Below, one piece after another: positions 18,710 to 32,492 of a stretch of 64,000 bases of DNA (position 1 is its first letter; every line of letters starts with the position of its first letter). The translations under genes and the position numbers were made by a program. This stretch comes from Nocardiopsis sp. YSL2. Its GTDB lineage: Bacteria > Actinomycetota > Actinomycetes > Streptosporangiales > Streptosporangiaceae. Location: the NCBI RefSeq assembly GCF_030555055.1, contig NZ_JAMOAO010000001.1, positions 1,302,001 to 1,366,000 on the forward strand, in the 5' to 3' direction. The notes below the pieces were generated by a model. That model saw nothing but the letters and a program-made list of their open reading frames with translations, ran no database searches and was not told the DNA's origin.

Positions 18710-19795
18710 GTGACCGAGATCGACGTCCTGCTCGACGAGATCAGTCCCTATCAGAGCCGTCGCGTGGTCGTCGAATGCGACTCCCACACCACGGCCGCCT
18801 ACCTCCTCGACGCGCGCGGGCGCATCCGCGTCCCCGTCTGGCTGGCCAACCACGAGAGCGCTCCCCGCACCAGCGAGTCGAGCGGCCTCTACCAGGGCCA
18901 GGCCCCGCTCATGCCGGAGGCCTACACCAAGCACCCGCAGGGCCGCCCGCGGTTCGACCCCTCGTGCCTGCGCGCGGTGTGGTTCGAGGAGGGCGACGGC
19001 GTCGCCCTGGTCGACGAGGAGGGCCTCCTGGCGGTCATCCCCGGATGGGCCGAGGCCGACAGCGGGCTCCCGGGGTACGCGCGCGAGGCGATCGGCCGCA
19101 GCGCCTACGCCTGGGAGCTGGACTCGGTGCGCGGACAGCTGTGGCCCCGCGTCGTGCACGCCGAGGCCTACTGGGACTGGCGCCGCGCCTCCGGGGCCTG
19201 GCGCAGTGTGCAGCGCACGGTCCTGAGCCACCTGAACCGGCACGTGGGCGAGGCCGGACACTACTGGGACGTGTCCGACGGCCATCCCCCGCTGCTGCGG
19301 GTCTCGGAGCGCCCGCCCACGGCGGAGCGGCCGTTCACGGTGCTGTCCACCGTGGGGATGTGCGGGCAGCGGATGCCCACTCTGGACCGGTACATGGCCA
19401 ACACCGCCCAGCACGCGCGGGTGGAGCTCGCCCTGGCCACGACACTGCCCGCCCACCACGCCGCGCGGATCTTCCGGTGGATCGGCGCGTTCCCCTGGCG
19501 GGCGGTCACCTGGTTCGGGACCGGGCACACCGTCAAGTGGCTGGACAACCCCGAGGACCGGGCGATGCGCGGCGGCGCGGGCGCCGTCCTGCTGTTGGAG
19601 GACCCCGCCGCGCTGGTCACCCGCCCCGAGCACCGGCCGCCGGACACGTCCGGCCTGTCCTTCCAGGGCGACCCGGTGCGCTGGCTGTGGATCGTGCCGA
19701 TCACCCGCCCCGAGCACCTGTTCGCCAAGGAGCACGACAGCGCCACGCTCGTCGACAAGCTCGCGGCGGAGGGCCGCAGCTGGGTTCTCGGCTGA
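18710..19795 (+). CDS. Suppressor-of-fused (SUFU)-domain-like protein
   Basis: The protein is 361 aa and has no signal or membrane segment. The second half ([56 protein letters not shown]) follows the pattern of bacterial SUFU-domain proteins. The N-terminal 150 residues are not recognised. GTG 18710 is chosen because GGGAGGG lies 4-10 nt upstream. Bacterial SUFU proteins are often immunity proteins of contact toxin systems, but no toxin gene is nearby, so the role here is open. Confidence 0.65.
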   Translation: MTEIDVLLDEISPYQSRRVVVECDSHTTAAYLLDARGRIRVPVWLANHESAPRTSESSGLYQGQAPLMPEAYTKHPQGRPRFDPSCLRAVWFEEGDGVALVDEEGLLAVIPGWAEADSGLPGYAREAIGRSAYAWELDSVRGQLWPRVVHAEAYWDWRRASGAWRSVQRTVLSHLNRHVGEAGHYWDVSDGHPPLLRVSERPPTAERPFTVLSTVGMCGQRMPTLDRYMANTAQHARVELALATTLPAHHAARIFRWIGAFPWRAVTWFGTGHTVKWLDNPEDRAMRGGAGAVLLLEDPAALVTRPEHRPPDTSGLSFQGDPVRWLWIVPITRPEHLFAKEHDSATLVDKLAAEGRSWVLG

Positions 19796-20424
19796 CCGCC
19801 GGCTCCACCCGTGGACGGGCCACGGGCGGCGGAGTCCTGGCTCCGCTGCGGCACGGCGCGTTCCGCGCGCTGGCGGCGGGCCGGATCCTGATGTTCCTGG
19901 GCAATGGGCTGGCGTCCGTGGCCCTGGCCTTCGCTGTGCTCGACGTGACCGGTTCGCTGGCCGCCGTGGGCCTGGTCGTGGGGGCGCGGTCGGTCGCCAA
20001 CGTCGCCCTGCTGCTCCTGGGCGGGGTGATCGCCGACCGCGTCTCACGCTCGCTCGTACTGCGGGGCGGGTGCGCGGCCGCGGCCGCCTCCCAGGTTCTC
20101 CTGGCGCTGGCCCTGCTGACCGGGTTCGCGACCCTGCCGCTGCTGTTCGCGGCGATGTTCCTCGCGGGCGTGGCCGTCGAGCAGTTCAGCGTGGCGTGGG
20201 AGGTGTCGGTCCAGGAGAACATCCCGGCCGGGAAGCTCTCCCGCGTGTACTCCTACGACGCCCTGGGGTCGTTCGTCGCGATGCCCGTGGGCCGGGTCGC
20301 GGTCACCCTGCTGGCGGCGTCGGTGGGCCCGGGGCGCTCGATCGTGCTGTTGGCGTGCCTGACGCTGACGGCAATCCTGGCCGCACTGTGCGCGCCGAGC
20401 GTGCGCGCCCTGCGGCGCCGGTGA
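19792..20424 (+). pseudogene. Internally deleted MFS transporter
   Basis: About 210 codons are open. The first 95 match an MFS N-terminus (LAPLRHGAFRALAAGRILMF, then LVVGARSVANVALLLLGGVI). The sequence then runs straight into a typical MFS C-terminus (MFLAGVAVEQFSVAWEVSVQ, SRVYSYDALGSFVAMPVG). Transporters of this type are normally about 400 aa, so roughly the middle 200 residues, four to six helices, are gone in frame. No ATG/GTG/TTG start is available; a CTG at 19792, overlapping the preceding stop, is the only near candidate. It is probably a decayed gene, though a short membrane protein cannot be excluded. Confidence 0.6.
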
Positions 20425-20427
20425 CCC

Positions 20428-20802
20428 TCAGCGGGCGATCCCGCGCCCGTCCCGCGCCTGGTCCAGCACGCGGTGGAAGCGGGCCACGTCCTCGTCGCTG
20501 AAGCGCTCCACGAAGCTGCGCAGGGTCGCGCCGGGGTCGGGGCCGGCGTTGAGCACCTCGTCCATCATCCGGGCGGTGTACTCGGCGTGGCTCTCCTTCG
20601 CCCAGTACACCCAGGCGCGGCCGGACTTCCTGCGGTCCACCAGGCCCTTGTGGAAGAGGATGTTGGCGACGGTCATGACGGTCGTGTAGGCGATCTCGCG
20701 GTCGTAGACCATGGTCTCGCGCACCCGTCGGACCGACAGCGGTGTCTCCGACCGCCACAGAGCGTCCATGATGGCCGCTTCGAGTTCCCCAAGCCCCCTC
20801 AT
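20428..20802 (-). CDS. BlaI/MecI/CopY-family regulator
   Basis: The 124-aa winged-helix protein begins MRGLGELEAAIMDALWRSE with recognition region VRRVRETMVYDREIAYTTVM, typical BlaI. GGGGAG precedes the ATG at 20802. The usual partner, an M56 BlaR-type membrane peptidase, is missing on both sides, so any proteolytic release must come from elsewhere. It ends 3 bp from the convergent MFS remnant. Confidence 0.88.
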   Translation of the reverse strand: MRGLGELEAAIMDALWRSETPLSVRRVRETMVYDREIAYTTVMTVANILFHKGLVDRRKSGRAWVYWAKESHAEYTARMMDEVLNAGPDPGATLRSFVERFSDEDVARFHRVLDQARDGRGIAR

Positions 20803-21541
20803 GGCGATGTCACTCCCCGTGTGTGCAGCGTTCGTATCGCGATCGTAGACATGAGGAAGCTTCAGGTGTGGGAAAACCCGGGAGAGGACACAGATACGCC
20901 CGCCCGCGGTGGCCGCGACCGGCGTTTCCGCACCGTCCGGGCCCGTTCGGGAGAGAAAGGGCGCGATCGGGCCGCTCACCCGGGGGCCGCCGTGATCGGA
21001 GAGGCGAGCGGGGCCCGTCGGAGTGCGACGCGCCCGAGGCGGCGACGCAGCCGGAGGCGGCCGGACGGGGGTGTGCGCTGAAGGCCGGGCCCGGGCCCTC
21101 CTCCATCCCCGCTGGATCTCGCGGAGGGGGACCCGGCCGTCCTGCCCGGCCTCGCACACACGTTCCGACGCCGCACGCACCCGAGCGGTTCCACGTGTTC
21201 CGCACCACACTCCCCGTGGCCGGGGGCGGCCATCTTTTTCACACGTCGGAACCCTCAGGAATCAGCACAAACGCGACATGATAGATACACTGGGCAAGGG
21301 CATCCACACGCAGAGGCAACGGCTCTGTGAAAGATTGTTAGCTATCTCCTAGTTTCAACAACCCTCGCGTTCCCCCGCAGGAGGCCGGTACAAGTAGCCT
21401 GGTACCCGACGAGTGCTGGCCAGGTCAGATGCTCCCCACTGGCGTGGGGACGCTCCCGATTCTTCTTGAGCCCGCCTTGCCAGCAGCCACCCGTCTTCCT
21501 ACACATTCACAAGCGAGCTGCGGAAGTGGGCGATCTCCGCC
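20803..21541. other. 739-bp non-coding region upstream of kgd
   Basis: No credible gene is seen; open frames here are Arg/Pro-rich shadows. GC content drops near 21260-21380. TACACT at 21286 could be a -10. A small hairpin CCCCAC-TGGC-GTGGGG (21434-21449) lies about 95 bp before the kgd start, inside a probable long leader. The function of the leader is unknown. Confidence 0.4.
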
Positions 21542-25168
<3,627 letters not shown>

Positions 25169-25171
25169 CCG

Positions 25172-25351
25172 ATGTACTACACCGATCGCGGAATCGAGGA
25201 ACTGGAGAAGCGCCGCGGCGAGGAGGAGGTCAGCTTCGGCTGGCTCGCCGAGCAGCTGCGGACCTTCACCGACGTGCACCCCGAGTTCGAGACGCCCGTC
25301 GACCGGCTGGCCACGTGGCTGGCGCGGCTGGACGACGAGGACGAGGAGTAG
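25172..25351 (+). CDS. DUF6104 family small protein
   Basis: The 59-aa acidic protein begins 3 bp after the kgd stop (MYYTDRGIEELEKRRGEEEV, WLAEQLRTF, RLATWLARLDDEDEE). I recognise it as the small DUF6104 family that follows kgd in streptomycetes. The function is unknown. Co-transcription and constant linkage suggest a part in 2-oxoglutarate dehydrogenase function or control. Confidence 0.82.
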   Translation: MYYTDRGIEELEKRRGEEEVSFGWLAEQLRTFTDVHPEFETPVDRLATWLARLDDEDEE

Positions 25352-25360
25352 GCATCACCT

Positions 25361-25404
25361 GACGGAAGGGCCCGGGTCGCGAACGCGACCCGGGCCCTTC
25401 CGTC
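25361..25404. terminator. Perfect 21-bp stem closing the kgd operon
   Basis: Arms 25361-25381 and 25384-25404 are exactly complementary with a two-base AA loop. It lies between kgd/DUF6104 and a convergent membrane-protein gene, so it can stop transcription from both sides. It is the strongest stem in the window. Confidence 0.85.
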
Positions 25405-25417
25405 TGCGCGGGGTGCC

Positions 25418-25924
25418 TCAGGCGCTGGCGCGGAACCACTCCCGGCTGGCCCGGGTGAGCAGCAGCAGGAGGAAGACCCCCGGCATCAGCAGGACGCCCA
25501 GGACCGCGCCCACGGCGAATTCGAGCCCTCCCGTCACCACGATGACGGCAGCAAGCATCAGGGACGTGACCACGTCGACCCCGAGTGCGCCGAACGCCCA
25601 CCGGCGTGCGACCGGACCTCCCTTGCCGAGCTGAGCCGCCGCGCCGGCGTACCCCACCGCAGTGACGACCCCGGTGACCGGCAGGAACACGTGCTCAAAG
25701 GGGAGGAGCCCCTCTGTCGGATCCCCACCGGCCGGAGGCGGCGCGAGGAACACGCCGATAGCGGCGAACACGAGCACTCCGAGACAAAGGACGCCGTAGC
25801 CGACCCACAGACCGAAGAAGACGCGGAGGACTCTGAGCCGGCGCGGCATGACCGGAGGCCGGTCGTCCGGCACGCCGATGGGGATCGGCTCCTGTGAGTA
25901 GGAGACGGGCCCTGGGGGATGCAC
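25418..25924 (-). CDS. Small tetraspan membrane protein
   Basis: The 168-aa protein has a proline-rich cytoplasmic start (HPPGPVSYSQEPIPIGVPDD) and four hydrophobic helices (FFGLWVGYGVLCLGVLVFAA, VFLPVTGVVTAVGYAGAA, VDVVTSLMLAAVIVVTGG, GAVLGVLLMPGVFLLLLL). GTG 25924 has GGAGAT 5 nt upstream. No family is recognised. It is divergent from a DUF5753 remnant. Confidence 0.65.
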   Translation of the reverse strand: MHPPGPVSYSQEPIPIGVPDDRPPVMPRRLRVLRVFFGLWVGYGVLCLGVLVFAAIGVFLAPPPAGGDPTEGLLPFEHVFLPVTGVVTAVGYAGAAAQLGKGGPVARRWAFGALGVDVVTSLMLAAVIVVTGGLEFAVGAVLGVLLMPGVFLLLLLTRASREWFRASA

Positions 25925-26008
25925 GGGGGATCTCCTGACTGATTTGTCTGAATTCAGTATCAGCGTCCCATTGAACCGCAGGTCAGGGGTGCCCCGCACC
26001 TGCGGCCC

Positions 26009-26527
26009 GTGCCCGTATGCGGGTCGCGTGAGCGCTACGGCGAAGCGATCCGCATCGACCTGGTGTCGCCGCTGGGGGTCCCCGGTCTCTTGTGGTGCCC
26101 CGGATACGCCGAGATGGTGTACCGAGCCGGAAGGAAGGTCACTGACGTCGCGCGGGTTGCGCAACTCCGCTCGGAGCGCCTGTCTCATCTGTCCGCCGAG
26201 GTATGGGCGGTGTTCTCCATGGCTGCCCTGACAGGCGTCCCCCGAGAAGTCGCGGTCGCACAGGTCGAGCACCTCCTGTCCCTACCGGAGCGCGTGAGGT
26301 TGCACCTGATACCTGAGGGAGAAGGAACCGGCCTCGTGGGCATCCCCGGACCGATGATGGTGTTCACGCTGGCGGACGGCCGGAAGGTCGTTACGTCGGA
26401 CCACCTTGAAGGGTCAGTTGTCCATGCCTCGTCGGTCGTGGCACGCGCGCAGGAACTTGTCAGGGACGCGCTATCGTTGGCGATGCCCCCCACAATGTCG
26501 CTGAGCGCCCTCAAGGAGTTGTTGTGA
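26009..26527 (+). pseudogene. XRE-regulator remnant: DUF5753 domain without helix-turn-helix
   Basis: The 172 codons correspond to the C-terminal DUF5753 domain of the XRE/DUF397-paired actinobacterial regulators (VPGLLWCPGYAEMVYRAGRK, AQVEHLLSLPERVRLHLIP). The normal N-terminal helix-turn-helix of about 100 residues is absent. Only 84 bp separate this frame from the divergent membrane gene, which leaves no room for it. The stop overlaps the DUF397 start by GTGA, so the downstream half of the pair is intact. It is either a truncated gene or a DNA-binding-free partner protein. Confidence 0.6.
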
Positions 26528-26706
26528 CCTGCCCGCCCGACTGGCACAAGAGCACCTACAGCCCCAACAGTGGAGCGTGTGTTGAGGTCCGCGAGCACGC
26601 AGGTGGCGCGGACGTCCGCGACACGCAGAACCGGGACGCCGGGCACCTGACGGTCCCCCGCGCCGAGTGGACCGCTCTCCTCGCCGGAGTGCGATCCGCG
26701 GTGTAG
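26524..26706 (+). CDS. DUF397 domain protein
   Basis: The 60-aa protein shows typical DUF397 features: WHKSTYSPNSGACVEV, VRDTQNRDAGHLTVPRAEW. These small proteins accompany XRE/DUF5753 regulators and act as their antagonists or modulators in sporulating actinomycetes (the BldB/AbaA-type setting). Here the partner lacks its DNA-binding domain, so any antagonist role must be in trans. Confidence 0.85.
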   Translation: MTCPPDWHKSTYSPNSGACVEVREHAGGADVRDTQNRDAGHLTVPRAEWTALLAGVRSAV

Positions 26707-26743
26707 GCCCCGCCCGATGAGGGCCTCACACCCCCAAAACCAC

Positions 26744-26775
26744 GCGAACCCCCGGACACCCGTCCGGGGGTTCGC
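26744..26775. terminator. Hairpin after the DUF397 gene
   Basis: A perfect 14-bp stem, GCGAACCCCCGGAC / GTCCGGGGGTTCGC, has a 4-base loop and lies 37 bp beyond the stop. Confidence 0.75.
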
Positions 26776-26828
26776 TGCTTCCCGGTCCGGGAGAACCCGG
26801 AGCCGCCCCTGAAACACCCCCGGAAAGC

Positions 26829-26870
26829 CGCGACATATCTTGAGTTACCCTCACTCGCGACATATCGTGA
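26829..26870 (+). promoter_or_regulatory. Promoter and paired PadR-type sites upstream of DUF4097-padR
   Basis: CGCGACATATC(T/G)TGA occurs twice in direct orientation, at 26829-26843 and 26856-26870, 27 bp apart. TTGAGT (26840-26845) and TATCGT (26863-26868), with 17 bp between them, form a promoter, so the two copies cover the -35 and -10. Control by the PadR protein encoded in the same operon is the natural inference. Confidence 0.65.
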
Positions 26871-26898
26871 AGACATCGAGCGAGCGAAAGGGTGCACG

Positions 26899-27750
26899 AT
26901 GGCACGTTGGACCATCGACCAGCCGATGACACAGACCCTGGACGGCATCGTCGCGCTGCGCGTCCGGATCATCGGCGGTCACGTCAACATCCTCCCCACC
27001 GACGACCCGGTCACCTTCGAGGTGACCGACATCGTCGGCGAGCCCGTCCTGGTCACCCAGGAGGCGGGCATCCTCACCATCCACTACGAGGACCTCACCG
27101 GGCAGGGACTCCTCGAACGGCTCCGGCCCATACAGCTCAACAGCTACAAGGGCATGGGCGGCCGCAAGGCCACCGTCAACCTGCGGATCCCGGCGGACTG
27201 CCCGGTCGAGGTCTCCACGGTCAGCGCGCCCGTCGTCGCCGCGGGGCTCCACTCCCGCACGAACATCAAGACCGCGTCCGGTGAGATCACCCTGGACGAG
27301 GTGTCCGGCGAGACCGAGGTGACCACGGCCTCCAGCAACGTGTCCGTGCGCGGTCCGCGGGGCAGCCTGAACTTCAACAGCGTCAGCGGCCAGCTCGCCG
27401 TGGCGGGAGGACGGCTGTCCGACTTCAACGCCAAGACCGCCTCCGGCCAGGTCCTCGCCGACACCGACCTCGCCCCGTCCGGTCGGGTCCGCCTGAACTC
27501 GGTCTCCGGTGAGATCGCCCTGCGGGTACCCGCCGAGACGTCCGCGACGGTCGAGATGCGCTCGGTCAAGGGCAAGCTGGAGTCCGACTTCGGCCTGGAC
27601 CGGCGCAGCGCGCCCGCCCGCAGCCACCTCAGCGGGAAGATCGGCGTGGGCGTCGACCCCGCGACCATCACGACCACCACCGTGTCCGCCCGTACCGCGC
27701 TGCTGCGCCGCGCACCCGAGGCGCCCGCGGCGATCCCCGAGGGAGCCTGA
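26899..27750 (+). CDS. DUF4097 beta-strand-repeat protein
   Basis: The 283-aa soluble protein is made of short beta repeats (IKTASGEITLDEVSGETEVT, LNFNSVSGQLAVAGG, AKTASGQVLADTDL, RLNSVSGEIALRV). The recurring T/V-SG motif is characteristic of DUF4097/DUF4098 adhesin-like folds. There is no signal peptide, so it is cytoplasmic as encoded. RBS GAAAGG precedes the ATG. It is directly followed by a PadR gene with no gap, the usual pairing in streptomycetes. The biochemical role is unknown, with envelope-stress response suspected. Confidence 0.85.
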   Translation: MARWTIDQPMTQTLDGIVALRVRIIGGHVNILPTDDPVTFEVTDIVGEPVLVTQEAGILTIHYEDLTGQGLLERLRPIQLNSYKGMGGRKATVNLRIPADCPVEVSTVSAPVVAAGLHSRTNIKTASGEITLDEVSGETEVTTASSNVSVRGPRGSLNFNSVSGQLAVAGGRLSDFNAKTASGQVLADTDLAPSGRVRLNSVSGEIALRVPAETSATVEMRSVKGKLESDFGLDRRSAPARSHLSGKIGVGVDPATITTTTVSARTALLRRAPEAPAAIPEGA

Positions 27751-28788
27751 ATGAGCACCATCTTCGGCCACGGCAGACTCCGGCTGTACCTGCTCAAACT
27801 GCTGGACGAGAGCCCGCGCCACGGCTACGAGATCATCAGTCTGCTGCGCGACCGCTTCCTGGGCGTGTACTCGCCCTCACCCGGCACCATCTATCCCCGC
27901 CTGGCCCGGCTGGAGGAGGAAGGGCTGGTCACCCACACCGAGGAGGGCGGCCGCAAGGTCTACAGCCTCACCGACAAGGGGCGCGCCGAGCTGCGCGAGC
28001 GCAGCGGCGACCTGGACGACCTGGAGCGCGAGATCACCGACTCCGTGCGCGACATCGCGCGCGCGGTCAAGCAGGACGTGCGCGCCACCATCAGCTCCCT
28101 GCGCGAGGAGCTGAAGTTCGGCGCCGGCGGCACGCGCCGACCCGAGTCCGAGCCCGCCGGACAGCGGTCCGACCAGGACCGGACCGAGCAGGAGACCGCG
28201 TCGGCCGACGCGTCCACCTCCTCCGGGGAGGCCGGTGGGGAGGGGTCCGAGCGGGGCACGGACGGCGAACGGGGCCGCTGCGGACCCGAGGGCAGCCCGT
28301 GGGCCCGCGAGTGGGAGCGCTTCGCGCAGGGCTTCGGCGCGTTCGGCGCCGTGTGGGGCCGGGGCGACTCCGAGCGCCCGGGCGCCCCGGAGTTCGACCA
28401 GGCGCTGCGCGACTTCAGTGAGCGCGTCCGCGACGTCACCCGTGAGGCCGGGCACGTGGGCGAGGCCGCGGCGCGCGACCTGCGGCGCATCCTCGACGAC
28501 ACCATCGAGGTGATCCGCAGGGACATGCGCCACTGGGGCCCGCCCCGCGAGGACTCGAAGGAGGACCGCGACGCCGCCCCGAGCGACGCGCCGTCCGCGT
28601 CCGCCACCGAGACACCCGCGCCCGCTCCCGCGCCGGAGGCCGACACACCGTCGGACACCGGCAAGGGGGACCGGGGCACCGAGGCGCCGGAGGCCACACC
28701 GATGCCGCCGGCCGGCGGGTCAGGTGACCCGTGGAGCGAGGCGGTCGACGACCCCGAACGACCCGGCGAGGACAGGAACGACAGGTAG
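27751..28788 (+). CDS. PadR-family regulator with long charged C-terminal extension
   Basis: The protein is 345 aa. Residues 1-85 are the PadR winged helix (GRLRLYLLKLLDESPRHGYE, SPGTIYPRLARLEEEGLV, YSLTDKGRAEL). Residues 85-345 are a charged, low-complexity region with predicted coil (LDDLEREITDSVRDIARAVK) and an acidic/Pro-rich tail. PadR proteins are usually 100-200 aa, so the tail is unusual. ATG 27751 directly follows the DUF4097 stop. Confidence 0.87.
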   Translation: MSTIFGHGRLRLYLLKLLDESPRHGYEIISLLRDRFLGVYSPSPGTIYPRLARLEEEGLVTHTEEGGRKVYSLTDKGRAELRERSGDLDDLEREITDSVRDIARAVKQDVRATISSLREELKFGAGGTRRPESEPAGQRSDQDRTEQETASADASTSSGEAGGEGSERGTDGERGRCGPEGSPWAREWERFAQGFGAFGAVWGRGDSERPGAPEFDQALRDFSERVRDVTREAGHVGEAAARDLRRILDDTIEVIRRDMRHWGPPREDSKEDRDAAPSDAPSASATETPAPAPAPEADTPSDTGKGDRGTEAPEATPMPPAGGSGDPWSEAVDDPERPGEDRNDR

Positions 28789-28790
28789 GA

Positions 28791-28854
28791 CCCACGCACG
28801 GACAGGCCCGGAGGTGCCGCGGGGGCGCGCACTCCGGGCCTCTCCGTGCGTGGG
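28791..28854. terminator. Terminator of the DUF4097-padR operon
   Basis: CCCACGCACGGA (28791-28802) pairs with TCCGTGCGTGGG (28843-28854). An inner GGCCCGGAG / CTCCGGGCC pair extends the stem. Confidence 0.7.
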
Positions 28855-28936
28855 GGCGCCGTCGGACGGTCAGAGGATGTGAAGCACGGCTACCGAAATG
28901 CACACGCGACAGGCAGCGAATCGAGGCGGGACGGCA

Positions 28937-28969
28937 AGCGGGCCCGGCGCGTGTCGCGCCGGGCCCGCT
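28937..28969. terminator. Terminator of the malic enzyme gene
   Basis: A perfect 15-bp stem, AGCGGGCCCGGCGCG / CGCGCCGGGCCCGCT, has loop TGT and lies 21 bp beyond the malic enzyme stop on the minus strand. It also faces padR. Confidence 0.75.
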
Positions 28970-28990
28970 CCGTGCTGGGTCGTTGCCGGG

Positions 28991-30193
<1,203 letters not shown>

Positions 30194-30577
30194 TTCTCAA
30201 ACCCCTCGGTCTGCGTGTACGCCCGCGTCGGCCATGACGGGGCGGACTGAACGATGGAGCGGTTCGCGCGCGATGACGTGTGGGTGCTAGGGGAGCCCTC
30301 CCCGGCGCCGGTCGGCCATGACCGGATGTGTCGCCGGAGGGGGACAGTCTTCGCCTGACTCTTATGCGAGTGCTGCGCGGCCGCCTCTCACGGGGATGAC
30401 CCGTTACGCAATCCTCTCACAACGGTGACCCGAGGAGCATCGCGGGTCGGGACGATGTGATGTCACCGGTACAAGATGGTTTGACACATAATGTCCTGAG
30501 CGGTGCCGATGATCGACATGCGGCCTGTCTGCTGACTGTTCATCGGGCACGCCGTGCGCTAGAAGGAGACCCTGACC
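30194..30577. promoter_or_regulatory. 384-bp divergent promoter region, malic enzyme / amino-acid ABC importer
   Basis: No gene is seen. TTGACA at 30482-30487 is a good -35 for the importer, but a matching -10 is unclear (GATGAT at 30509 is too far). AAGGAG lies 10 nt before the ATG at 30578. No operator is recognised. Confidence 0.4.
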
Positions 30578-31498
30578 ATGGCCACGCACACGCCACTGTC
30601 GCATCGCACGTCACTCGCGGCCCTGGCCGCCGCCGGCGTGCTCACCCTCTCCGCCTGTGGCGGCGGAGAGGACGAGACCGCCTCCGAGGCGCCCGAGGCT
30701 CCCGAGGTGTCCGCCGACGAGGAGCTCGCGGCCATGGTGCCCGAGGACATCCGCGAGGCCGGCACCGTCAGCATCGGCGTGGAGTCGGAGTACCCGCCCG
30801 GTGAGTTCCTCGACGAGGACGGCGAGACGGTCCTGGGCTTCAACGTCGACCTGCTCGACGCCGCCCTCGCCAAGCTGGACCTGGAGTCGGAATGGGTCTC
30901 GGCCAACTTCGACTCCATCATCATCGGCGTCGACACCGGCACCTACGACCTCGGTTCCTCCTCCTTCACCGTCACGGAGGAGCGGATGGAGGCCGTGAAC
31001 ATGGTCGGCTACTTCTCCTCCGGCACCCAGTGGTTCGTCCAGGCGGGCAACCCCGAGGGCGTCGACCCGGAGAACCCCTGCGGCCTGCGCGTGGCCGTCC
31101 AGTCGGGCACGACCCACGACGACGACATCGAGGCGCGCAACGACGCCTGCGTCGAGGCGGGTGAGGACCCGATCACGATCGAGAAGTTCCAGAGCCAGCC
31201 CCAGGCCACCGAGACCGTCGTCTCCGGCCTGAACGACGCCTCGCTCGCCGACATGCCGACCTCCGCCTACGCCCTGGACCAGACCGGCGAGGGCGTTCTG
31301 GAGTTCGTCGGCGAGCAGTACGACGCGGCGCCGTACGGCATCGTCACGCACAAGGACGACACGGAGATGGCCGAGGCGCTGGCCGCGGCGTTCGACTCCA
31401 TCATCGAGGACGGCACCTACCAGGAGATCCTGGACGAGTGGGGCATCAGCGGCGGTGCGATCGAGGGCGCCGAGGTCAACCCCTCCGTCGAGGAGTAG
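30578..31498 (+). CDS. Amino-acid ABC transporter substrate-binding lipoprotein
   Basis: The 306-aa protein has a signal peptide ending in lipobox LSAC (Cys27), so it is a membrane-anchored lipoprotein. The mature part is the bacterial SBP family 3 fold (GTVSIGVESEYPPGEFLDED, NFDSIIIGVDTGTYDLGSSS, EDGTYQEILDEWGISGG). A Gly/Glu/Ala linker follows the Cys. It is the first gene of the permease-ATPase set, so it captures a polar amino acid for import. Family 3 covers Glu, Gln, Arg, His and cystine; the specificity is not readable. Confidence 0.92.
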   Translation: MATHTPLSHRTSLAALAAAGVLTLSACGGGEDETASEAPEAPEVSADEELAAMVPEDIREAGTVSIGVESEYPPGEFLDEDGETVLGFNVDLLDAALAKLDLESEWVSANFDSIIIGVDTGTYDLGSSSFTVTEERMEAVNMVGYFSSGTQWFVQAGNPEGVDPENPCGLRVAVQSGTTHDDDIEARNDACVEAGEDPITIEKFQSQPQATETVVSGLNDASLADMPTSAYALDQTGEGVLEFVGEQYDAAPYGIVTHKDDTEMAEALAAAFDSIIEDGTYQEILDEWGISGGAIEGAEVNPSVEE

Positions 31499-31533
31499 CA
31501 GAGCCGGAACCACCACGAGCGAAGGTCTGACCC

Positions 31534-32492
31534 TTGTCATCACCGAAGGAGCCGTCGGGCGGCCCGGGGGCGGCGACCCCGTCCCCGGGCCGGTCGGCCG
31601 ATCCCATCACCGCCGTCCCCGTCCGCTACCCCGAGCGGTGGGTGGCCGCCGGGGCCATCCTGGTCCTCGCGGCCATGTTCGTGCACATGCTGTTCACGAA
31701 CGACGCGTTCAACTGGCCGTTCATGTGGGACAACATGTTCTCGCCGCCGGTCGTGCGCGGTGTGTGGATCACCCTGAGCGCGACCGTGCTGTCGATGGTC
31801 ATCGGTGTGGTCCTGGGCGTGCTCCTGGCGATCATGCGGTTGTCGGGCAACCCCGTCCTGGTGACGGTCTCCTGGCTGTACACCTGGTTCTTCCGGGGGG
31901 TGCCCCGCCTGGTGCTGGCGGTGCTCTTCGGCAACCTGGCCATCCTGTACTCGACCGTCGCCATCGGCCTGCCGTTCGACAACTACTGGATGCCGGTGCT
32001 CGGCCTGGAGGGCGACGCCCGCTTCTTCGAGATCGACGCCCGCACCCTGCTGAGCGGCTACACGGCGGGCCTGCTCGCCCTGTCGCTGTCCGAGGGCGCC
32101 TACATGGCGGAGATCATCCGCGCGGGCCTGCAGTCGGTGGACAAGGGCCAGACCGAGGCGGCCCAGGCCCTGGGCATGAGCCGGTCCAAGGTGCTGAGCC
32201 GGATCACCCTGCCCCAGGCGATGCGCGTGGTCATCCCGCCGACGGGCAACGAGACCATCGCGATGCTCAAGGACACGGCCCTGCTCGCCTACGTCCCGGT
32301 GACGATCGAGCTGTTCTACCAGCTGCAGGCCGTCGGCACCCGTAGCTACCAGATCTTCCCGATGCTGGTCGCGGCCTGCCTGTGGTACCTGGCGATCACG
32401 AGTGTCCTGATGGTCGGCCAGTACTTCATCGAACGCCGGTTCAGCCGGAGCGAACGCGGTGTCCGGGACCGCATCGTCGGAGGTACGCACTG

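Noticed and set aside
20821-20850. BlaI operator near TATCGCGATCG
   Set aside because: Only an 8-bp palindrome is present and it lacks the TACA/TGTA pattern of known BlaI sites.
20803-21210. N-terminal extension of the BlaI regulator
   Set aside because: BlaI proteins start at the MRGLGELEAA region; the extension is not conserved in type and lacks structure.
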